From contig CAIUDS010000077.1 of the NCBI GenBank assembly GCA_903897985.1, positions 1 through 6,996 on the forward strand: 6,996 nucleotides of DNA, read 5' to 3'. The translations under genes were made by a program, and so were the position numbers. The notes beneath the pieces were generated by a model, which did not search any database, was not told the origin of the DNA, and saw only the letters and a program-made list of their open reading frames with translations. Shown one piece after another: positions 1 to 4,313 of this stretch. How positions within the stretch are numbered: the first letter of the stretch is position 1; each line of letters starts with the position of its first letter. This DNA is from an uncultured delta proteobacterium. Its GTDB lineage: Bacteria; RBG-13-61-14; DRUE01.

Positions 1-30
1 CGATTAACACAGATTAACGCAGATAATTCT
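1..30. repeat. Short 10-bp-period repeat, three units
   Basis: The first 30 bases split into three related 10-base units (cgattaacac, agattaacgc, agataattct) built around GATTAACRC. Bases 16-30 match bases 640-654 at 13 of 15 positions in the same orientation, so the same repeat family occurs again at the far end of this intergenic block. The units are too short and degenerate to be a CRISPR array, and no protein is encoded here. The repeat may continue beyond the left edge of the window. Its role is unknown. Confidence 0.5.
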
Positions 31-203
31 GGAGCCAAGGTTTTTGCCCTCAACGAGGTCAAGGGCTTCGCCCTTGCCGTGGGACGCAATTGAGAAAGAA
101 CCGCTTGCATTGCCGGGGGCATCAGGTTTGTTGTCAAATGTTGGGCCCACTTCGGATTCGTTGTCCGCCAGTCGCCCTGTCTTCCGGCAGAACGGCTGGG
201 TCG

Positions 204-257
204 CTCCCCAAATCATATGGGGAGAGAACTATGAAGAAAAGGAGCACTTGGGGTTAG
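204..257 (+). promoter_or_regulatory. Hairpin masking a ribosome binding site before an 8-codon reading frame
   Basis: CTCCCCA (204-210) and TGGGGAG (218-224) form a perfect 7-bp stem with a 7-base loop. The right arm contains GGAG, which sits 6 bases before an ATG at 231. That ATG opens a frame reading MKKRSTWG and stops at 255-257. The arrangement resembles a ribosome binding site that can be sequestered by RNA folding. It could equally be the start of a gene lost by frameshift, or chance, because no continuing protein is recognisable downstream. Confidence 0.25.
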
Positions 258-284
258 GTGTTGGTGGTTGGCAATACACCTCCT

Positions 285-314
285 TTCAACCCTTCAACTT
301 TTCAACCTTCCACC
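285..314. repeat. TTCAACC short tandem repeat
   Basis: Four near-copies of TTCAACC start at 285, 293, 301 and 308 (the last is TTCCACC), spaced 8, 8 and 7 bases apart. This pyrimidine-rich microsatellite-like stretch lies in non-coding DNA. Nothing indicates a function. Confidence 0.6.
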
Positions 315-462
315 CCGCGAGTTTTACCCCTCAGGGCAAAATCTCGCATGTCCCTCTATATATAGGAAAAATGGCACATGAAAAATGAGCCTTAAAAGTC
401 TCGTAAGCCCCTGATTTTAAACGCTAAATTGCAATTTGCAGAAAAAATATACAGGAGCAAAT

Positions 463-498
463 ATGTCAACCTGGGCCAAACAAAAAATGAAAAAATAA
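463..498 (+). CDS. Possible 11-residue leader peptide (doubtful)
   Basis: An ATG at 463 follows AGGAG (453-457) with 5 bases between them, which is good ribosome binding site geometry. It opens a frame reading MSTWAKQKMKK and stops with TAA at 496-498. Codons 5-8 lie within one arm (475-485) of a stem that competes with the hairpin at 551-569. This is the layout of an attenuator leader. No promoter is visible upstream and no plus-strand gene follows, so this may be the relic of a regulated gene, or chance. The peptide matches no family I know. Confidence 0.25.
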   Translation: MSTWAKQKMKK

Positions 499-550
499 TT
501 TTTCCGCTTATAATTCAATGGATTACAAAGCTATGCAAAAATTGCACTTT

Positions 551-586
551 TGTTTGGCTAGGCCAAACAGCGGAAGCGGTTTTTTT
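551..586 (+). terminator. Hairpin followed by a T-run, possible intrinsic terminator
   Basis: TGTTTGGC (551-558) and GCCAAACA (562-569) form a perfect 8-bp stem with a TAG loop. A run of seven T follows at 580-586, separated from the stem by GCGGAAGCGG. That 10-base gap is longer than normal for an intrinsic terminator. The gap could be closed by pairing AAGCGG (574-579) with CCGCTT (504-509), which would put a base-paired stem directly before the T-run. The left arm of the hairpin can alternatively pair with 475-485. As written it would stop plus-strand transcription entering from the left. Confidence 0.35.
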
Positions 587-655
587 AACACCAAGGCACA
601 AAGAACGAGGGAATTTTTAACCGCGGATGGCCGCCGATGAACGCGGATAATTTTT
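587..655. repeat. Dispersed-type intergenic repeat with 10-bp period
   Basis: Bases 621-650 split into three related 10-base units (ccgcggatgg, ccgccgatga, acgcggataa). Bases 640-654 match 16-30 at 13 of 15 positions. The preceding stretch (about 587-617, containing ACACCAAGGCACAAAG) has the style of the short intergenic repeats found in some environmental bacterial genomes. That second point is an impression from memory, not a measured match. No protein is encoded. Confidence 0.45.
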
Positions 656-673
656 CTGAAATTTGAGCTTTGA

Positions 674-744
674 AATTCAGCGCAACGCGCTGACGGGGCC
701 TCTGCCTGACCCCGCCGGCTGAAGAGCCGAATAATAATTCAGCG
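674..744 (-). repeat. Hairpin cluster flanked by a 9-base direct repeat, at the methyltransferase 3' end
   Basis: Three hairpins lie side by side: TCAGCGC/GCGCTGA (677-683 with 687-693, 3-base loop), CGGGG/CCCCG (694-698 with 710-714) and CGGCT/AGCCG (716-720 with 725-729, 4-base loop). An outer pairing of TTCAGC (676-681) with GCTGAA (718-723) is also possible. The cluster is bracketed by direct copies of AATTCAGCG at 674-682 and 736-744; the second copy covers the methyltransferase stop codon. It may stabilise or help terminate the methyltransferase mRNA, although there is no strong U-run. It could also be a small REP-like insertion. Confidence 0.45.
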
Positions 745-1659
745 GAACCAGGATAAGTTCTTGCTGATCAATAGTTCGGTCATTTTCATATGATGAGTGT
801 TTTTCATGGCAATAGGGAGTACTTGAAAATGATGTTTCTTGGCCATTGCCACAACCTTCTCTGATGTATCATAAGTCATTAGAAAATTTCCTTTAATTTT
901 GGAACAAAGAGAAAACAGCAAATCGTGGTCAACCTCATAATACTTATATAATCTGGTTCCGGCCTTTTTGCCATCGGCGGTATAAGGGGGATCAAGGTAG
1001 AAAGCGTTATTCTCATTATTGATGAAATTTTTTATGATCTCAAAACCATCTGCCTTCATAAACAAAAGTTTATCCCTGATTTTCTTCATTTCCCCGATTC
1101 TTCTAGCCAAAGTCTGAGGATACCATCGGGAGGCGATTCCCTTTCCATTTTCGCCATATTTGATCATGCCGCTGCCATGAGCCATAATGCCTCCATGATA
1201 AATTCTATTTTTCAAAATGGTTTGAAAAGCGATTTGCTCGCGTTTTCTGGTTTTTTGGCTGATAATGAATTCAACCGATTCATAATTCAAATCAAAATCT
1301 AAAATTTCCTTTATTAACCAATCCACATCTCCTTTGAAGATGGTTCTCCATACCGCGGCGACCTGTTCATCCAGTTCCACCATAACCACTTTCTTTGCCA
1401 AGTCTTCAAAGGCAACCGTCAAACTGATGATTCCGCCTCCGGCGAAAGGCTCAATGAATTTAGTTGGTTTCTTATGTAAACTATTAAGCCAATGTCTGAT
1501 GGTTGGCACCAGCCAGGTCTTTCCGCCTGGATACCTGAAAGGGCTCCTTTGGGGAACAGAGGCCACATTAACAACATTATTATTTGGCAATATGTCCGGA
1601 GATATTTCCGCCGAGCTATCAAACATGGAAACCTGTGAAACTTTCCTAGACCGTTGCAT
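739..1659 (-). CDS. Dam/D12-class N6-adenine DNA methyltransferase of a restriction-modification pair
   Basis: This enzyme transfers a methyl group from S-adenosylmethionine to N6 of adenine in a specific DNA site, protecting the host from the neighbouring endonuclease. From the chosen start it is 306 residues. It shows the family's motifs in order: FRYPGGK at 41-47 (motif X), FIEPFAGGG at 68-76 (SAM-binding motif I), an acidic turn VVMVELD at 91-97, and the catalytic DPPY at 223-226. The stretch between motifs I and IV, including NRIYHGGI from 151, should carry target recognition. The ATG at 1659 is preferred because GGAG (1667-1670) lies 7 bases before it. In-frame ATGs at 1731 and 1695 lie well inside the endonuclease gene. 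It overlaps the endonuclease by 14 bases, suggesting coupled translation. The gene is AT-rich compared with the envelope genes. The class is certain; the target site is unknown. Confidence 0.93.
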   Translation of the reverse strand: MQRSRKVSQVSMFDSSAEISPDILPNNNVVNVASVPQRSPFRYPGGKTWLVPTIRHWLNSLHKKPTKFIEPFAGGGIISLTVAFEDLAKKVVMVELDEQVAAVWRTIFKGDVDWLIKEILDFDLNYESVEFIISQKTRKREQIAFQTILKNRIYHGGIMAHGSGMIKYGENGKGIASRWYPQTLARRIGEMKKIRDKLLFMKADGFEIIKNFINNENNAFYLDPPYTADGKKAGTRLYKYYEVDHDLLFSLCSKIKGNFLMTYDTSEKVVAMAKKHHFQVLPIAMKNTHHMKMTELLISKNLSWFR

Positions 1660-2524
1660 GGTTGTTCTCCGCTCCACCGCATTTATTATTGCCATTAAGT
1701 TTTTTGTCCACTTTATTTTGGAGCACTTCAATGAATTTATTGATGTCGCCCGCTTGAGTCTGGGTTATTCTTAAAAGGGAATCTTCAAATTTGGTGAACA
1801 CTGCTTTTTCTCGAGAAAGATCATATTTATTTGATTTTTTATCCAGCTTAAGATCATAAATCAGCCAAGCGATATCGGCGTCTTCTCTTCTGACTTGCGT
1901 TAATTCAGGGAGCGTATGGAAAAAGCTCTTATTCAAGGCAACGCATATTTTCTTATTCCATTGTTTCAATATTCCGCCCTTGAATATTAGCTGAGGGGCG
2001 AGCCTTTTCCGTGAGGAAGAAAGATAATCCGGGCGCGGGTAATTGGGGCGCTTGGTCCAATCCATCTGAGCGTGTTTTTTAGGATCTTTCATATAATACT
2101 TAAAAGGCTGTCTAATATTACCGCTGATGTATACTGCCTGAATCTCCAGGGCGCCGAAATCCAGGACTTGACCCTCGTCATCATAAGAAGCCAAAACGAC
2201 ATCAATGTTGCCTGCCGATTTTCCAAGGTTATCCGCCAATCTAACTTCGGTAAGAGTGGTCCAATTTGCTTTATTCCCAAACAAGAAATTTGCGGCATCT
2301 TCGGCAATAAGCCAACCTTGCCTAAATCTTATCGGGCATGTGATTACAACCTCGCTCTGGTGAAGAACAGAACATACTCCAAGAGGGTCTCTGGCCTTAT
2401 CCTTGGTGCAATTCGGCACTTTATTTCCAAAAGGGCAAAGGCGGTTGTTCCGATATCTTTGAGCTTCCGCCGTCAAATTATCGCAGGGAAAACCAAAAAC
2501 TTCCGCTATAGGGTGCTTGGACAT
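1646..2524 (-). CDS. NotI-family type II restriction endonuclease
   Basis: This 292-residue protein should cut unmethylated DNA at a specific site in the cytoplasm. NotI features recalled from its sequence and structure are visible. Four cysteines lie in matching contexts, C30 (LCPF), C39 (NCTK), C51 (GVC) and C63 (TCP), which in NotI hold an iron atom. The PD-(D/E)XK-type active site appears as E93, D108 and LEIQ (E127, Q129); in NotI, from memory, it is E145, D160, E182 and Q184, with identical E-to-D and E-x-Q spacing. FGALEIQ here parallels YGVLEIQ in NotI. It is about 90 residues shorter than NotI (383 as recalled). An extra cysteine, C14, lies near the N-terminus. The ATG at 2524 follows AAGGA (2531-2535) with 6 bases between, and a promoter lies just upstream. 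The adenine methyltransferase follows with a 14-base overlap. Family assignment is strong; the cleavage site is not predictable from sequence, but is probably not GCGGCCGC. Confidence 0.9.
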   Translation of the reverse strand: MSKHPIAEVFGFPCDNLTAEAQRYRNNRLCPFGNKVPNCTKDKARDPLGVCSVLHQSEVVITCPIRFRQGWLIAEDAANFLFGNKANWTTLTEVRLADNLGKSAGNIDVVLASYDDEGQVLDFGALEIQAVYISGNIRQPFKYYMKDPKKHAQMDWTKRPNYPRPDYLSSSRKRLAPQLIFKGGILKQWNKKICVALNKSFFHTLPELTQVRREDADIAWLIYDLKLDKKSNKYDLSREKAVFTKFEDSLLRITQTQAGDINKFIEVLQNKVDKKLNGNNKCGGAENNHATV

Positions 2525-2535
2525 ATGGGTTCCTT

Positions 2536-2748
2536 TTATTTTTTTATTCTACCATAATGAAATCTCAAGTTCAACCGCCTTTTGGTGGCCTTTGGGAGAA
2601 CAAGATCGGGTCCAGTTCTAATTGTATCGCCCCCGGTTTCATAGATACGATCTAAGCCCATTTTTTCAAGCCGGTCAAGTAACTTTCTCGGGTCCCGCGT
2701 AATCGCGGGATTCGGGCTGATCCCTCGTTCCGCGGGACAGCCTTTCAA
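2536..2748 (-). CDS. Possible 70-residue hypothetical protein (doubtful)
   Basis: An open frame begins with TTG at 2748 and stops just before the endonuclease leader. It stays open upstream to a stop near 2815-2817. The C-terminal 45 residues, containing KLLDRLEKMGLDRIYETGG, look protein-like, being mixed charged and hydrophobic with a plausible helix. The N-terminal part is encoded by a palindromic element. The candidate ribosome binding site (GAGGGG, 4 bases before TTG) is weak. I recognise no family, and no helix-turn-helix of a restriction-modification controller protein is evident. It may be a real small gene, the tail of a decayed gene, or chance. Confidence 0.25.
   Translation of the reverse strand: MKGCPAERGISPNPAITRDPRKLLDRLEKMGLDRIYETGGDTIRTGPDLVLPKATKRRLNLRFHYGRIKK
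2546..2574 (-). promoter_or_regulatory. Sigma-70-type promoter for the restriction-modification operon
   Basis: On the minus strand TTGAAC (2569-2574) and TAGAAT (2546-2551) are separated by exactly 17 bases. They match the -35 and -10 consensus at 4 of 6 (TTGACA) and 5 of 6 (TATAAT) positions. Transcription would start near 2539, leaving a very short leader that contains the AAGGA ribosome binding site (2531-2535) of the endonuclease. No operator palindrome is obvious between the boxes. The promoter overlaps the 3' end of the doubtful small frame at 2536-2748, which argues against that frame or means it is cotranscribed from further upstream. Confidence 0.6.
2693..2737. repeat. Palindromic element, CGCGGGA repeats
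   Basis: TCCCGCG (2693-2699) and CGCGGGA (2704-2710) form a perfect 7-bp stem with a TAAT loop. A further CGCGGGA at 2731-2737 can pair with the same left arm, giving two alternative hairpins. Neither is followed by a clear T-run on either strand, so a terminator role is unsupported. The GC-rich palindrome sits at the border between the GC-rich genes and the AT-rich restriction-modification cassette. It resembles REP-type intergenic elements. Confidence 0.45.
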
Positions 2749-2839
2749 TGCGCCCCTCTCGGTTATATAGGTCCACGAATCCCCGCTCTGAGGTCTTTGG
2801 TCCGCAGTCAGAGGTCAGGGGCCGGGGCAAGTGTGGCGA
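2749..2839. other. Spacer after the macro-domain gene
   Basis: This short spacer contains no supported gene. GAGGTC-like words recur (TGAGGTC near 2789-2795 and AGAGGTC near 2810-2816). On the minus strand CTCTGA and TCAGAG could form a 6-bp stem with a 16-base loop downstream of the macro gene stop. No T-run follows, so it is not called a terminator. Confidence 0.4.
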
Positions 2840-3382
2840 TCACATATCCGGCACGGTCATTGGGCGAAGCTCGCGCGCGTAGGTCGAGAAATCCTCCGGG
2901 CTGAACAGGACCATCCGCGCCTCTTTCAGTTCCTGGTGTTTGCGGAGAAAGGCGATGATTGTGCGCAAGGCGATCTGGGCGGCTTCCGTCACCGGGTAGC
3001 CATAGGCGCCGGTGGAGATGCTGGGGAAGGACACGCTTGAGCAATGGTTTTCACTCGCGACTTCCAGACTCCTCCGGTAAGCAGAGGCCAGGATTCTCGG
3101 CTCGTCCTCCCCGCCGCCCCGCCAGATCGGCCCGACTGTATGGATCACATGTTTTGCCTTGAGCTTTCCGCCGGTGGTGATCTTGGCGTCGCCCGGGGCG
3201 CAGCCGCCCAGTTTTTTGCACTGCTCGAGGATCTCGGATCCGCCGGCGCGGTGGATGGCGCCATCCACGCCGCCGCCGCCGAGCAGGGACGAATTGGCGG
3301 CATTGACGATGGCGTCAACTTCTTCTTGGGTGATATCGCCCTGCTTGAGCAAGAGCCTCGATTTTCCGATCTTTATCTCCAT
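2840..3382 (-). CDS. Macro-domain protein, YmdB-type ADP-ribose-binding deacetylase
   Basis: This is a 180-residue single-domain macro protein. Relatives such as E. coli YmdB bind ADP-ribose, hydrolyse O-acetyl-ADP-ribose and can remove ADP-ribose from acidic side chains in the cytoplasm. The phosphate- and ribose-binding motifs are clear: QGDIT at 14-18, VDAIVNAAN at 22-30, GGGGVDGAIHRAGG at 35-48 and STGAYGYP at 123-130. N30 and D40 align with the catalytic N25 and D35 of YmdB, so the enzyme should be active. Length and layout match YmdB (about 177 residues). The ATG at 3382 is preceded by GGAGG with 7 bases between, a strong ribosome binding site. It is separated from the cyclophilin gene by about 97 bases and may have its own promoter. 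It is GC-rich and so belongs with the host-like genes rather than the restriction cassette. The physiological substrate is unknown. Confidence 0.93.
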   Translation of the reverse strand: MEIKIGKSRLLLKQGDITQEEVDAIVNAANSSLLGGGGVDGAIHRAGGSEILEQCKKLGGCAPGDAKITTGGKLKAKHVIHTVGPIWRGGGEDEPRILASAYRRSLEVASENHCSSVSFPSISTGAYGYPVTEAAQIALRTIIAFLRKHQELKEARMVLFSPEDFSTYARELRPMTVPDM

Positions 3383-3418
3383 GTTCTCACCTCCGGAGCG
3401 CTAGGCTCTGATTCCGCC

Positions 3419-3427
3419 AGCATACCA
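3419..3427 (-). promoter_or_regulatory. Possible extended -10 promoter for the macro-domain gene
   Basis: On the minus strand TGGTATGCT gives a TGn extension and a TATGCT -10 box, about 37 bases before the macro start codon. No good -35 box lies at 16-18 bases, which extended -10 promoters can tolerate. The gap of about 97 bases after the cyclophilin gene leaves room for an independent promoter. The call is weak. Confidence 0.25.
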
Positions 3428-3479
3428 GATTTTACGGGTCAATTCATCCGGTCCTTAAACTATTGAACCTTCGCCCTGA

Positions 3480-4313
3480 TCACTGGACCTGGATGATCTC
3501 GATGGTTTTGATCAGGAGCGGCTTAAGCGGCCGAAAGGGGGCGGGCGTTCCATGCGGACCGGCGCTGTCCTGATAGCTCAACTCGCGGGCGGCGTCCAAC
3601 CCCTGCTCGACCTGTCCGAAGACCGTGTATTTGCCGTCCCGCTGCGGCAGCTTGACCAGGCAGATGTAGAATTGGGAGCCCGCGGTGTCCGGGTTGGCGC
3701 CATGGGCCATGCCCACGGCGCCGGGAATATGAGGGAGGTCGTTGAGCTCGGCCTTGATGAAATATCCCGGTCCTCCGGAGAGGTCTCCGTCCGGGCTGCC
3801 GCCCTGGACCAGCACGCCGGGAACGATCATGGGGAAAAAAGTCTGGTCATAAAAATGAGACCGGGCGAGCTTGATGAAATTCCGGCAGGTCTCGGGCGCT
3901 TTCCGCGGATCGAGCCGGATAAGAATAACGCCGTAATCGGTTTTGACCAAAGCCTTCATTGCGGACATCTGCTCCACGGTAAGCGCCTGGAGCTCGGGAT
4001 CGAGCAGGTTCATCAAGGCCTTGACAGCCAGGAGCCGGAGCCGGCTGTCCGGAAAGCGTGAGAGGTAATCCTCGTAAGCCGCGACCGTGTTTTTTCCCGC
4101 GGCCGCCTGGTAAGCCACAAAAATCAACTGTCCGCGCGCCTCGTCTCGATGCCGGCTATGCGGATATTTTTTCAGGAATTGCTCGAGGGCCTGGGTGTTG
4201 CCCTGATCGCTCGCGCGGTTGTAGGCGCGGTCTTCGCAGGAAAGCATTGCCGCCAGGACCGCCATCATCAGCAGGCTTAAGGCGCGGCGGAGCCGGGTTC
4301 TATTTGTTTTCAC
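3480..4313 (-). CDS. Cyclophilin-type peptidyl-prolyl isomerase lipoprotein with an N-terminal repeat region
   Basis: This 277-residue protein is predicted to be exported and lipid-anchored. A basic start (KTNRTRLRR) precedes a hydrophobic stretch ending MLSC, with C26 as the acylated cysteine; the lipobox is imperfect, with Met at -3. Residues 30-100 form two TPR-like helical repeats (FLKKYPHSRHRDEA and YLSRFPDSRLRLLA). Residues 124-275 are a cyclophilin domain, shown by VQGG at 169-172, GSQFYI and DGKYTVFG. The usual catalytic FHR reads FPM, so the key arginine is Met at residue 162, and activity may be low. The GTG at 4313 is chosen because AAGGAG (4320-4325) lies 6 bases before it and the signal peptide begins there. 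An ATG at 4349 would add 12 residues and lie deeper in the upstream gene. The 14-base overlap with the AsmA gene implies coupled translation. A role in envelope protein folding or assembly is inferred. Confidence 0.88.
   Translation of the reverse strand: MKTNRTRLRRALSLLMMAVLAAMLSCEDRAYNRASDQGNTQALEQFLKKYPHSRHRDEARGQLIFVAYQAAAGKNTVAAYEDYLSRFPDSRLRLLAVKALMNLLDPELQALTVEQMSAMKALVKTDYGVILIRLDPRKAPETCRNFIKLARSHFYDQTFFPMIVPGVLVQGGSPDGDLSGGPGYFIKAELNDLPHIPGAVGMAHGANPDTAGSQFYICLVKLPQRDGKYTVFGQVEQGLDAARELSYQDSAGPHGTPAPFRPLKPLLIKTIEIIQVQ

Larger units (their letters stand above)
31..738. other. Gene-poor intergenic region downstream of the methyltransferase
   Basis: No reading frame in this stretch looks like a protein. 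The open frames on both strands around 4-388 mirror each other and have no recognisable domain. The left part (about 31-240) is of moderate GC and could be a degraded gene or a dispersed repeat copy. The middle part (about 340-590) is AT-rich with many short inverted repeats, including a perfect 12-base palindrome AAATTGCAATTT at 426-437. The right part holds short repeats and hairpins. Structured sub-elements are listed separately. No promoter with two recognisable boxes was found on either strand. Confidence 0.6.

Noticed and set aside
44..388. Plus-strand 114-codon frame and the opposing minus-strand frame at 4-216
   Set aside because: Both strands are open over the same DNA, no domain is recognisable, and the plus frame runs through the TTCAACC tandem repeat. 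Neither has a convincing ribosome binding site.
429..620. Plus-strand 63-codon frame
   Set aside because: It crosses the stems, the T-run and an intergenic repeat, and has no good start signal. The short frame at 463 in another frame has the better ribosome binding site.
1..655. CRISPR array
   Set aside because: The repeats are about 10 bases, degenerate and contiguous, without uniform spacers.
1334..1774. Plus-strand open frame of 146 codons
   Set aside because: It is antisense to the methyltransferase and endonuclease genes and shows no independent motif.
2072..2557. Plus-strand open frame of 161 codons
   Set aside because: It is antisense to the NotI-family endonuclease, whose cysteine and active-site motifs identify the true strand.
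2840..3382. Macro protein as a DarG-type antitoxin or defence gene
   Set aside because: It matches the length and motifs of the stand-alone YmdB type. No DarT toxin gene is adjacent, and its GC-rich composition separates it from the restriction cassette.
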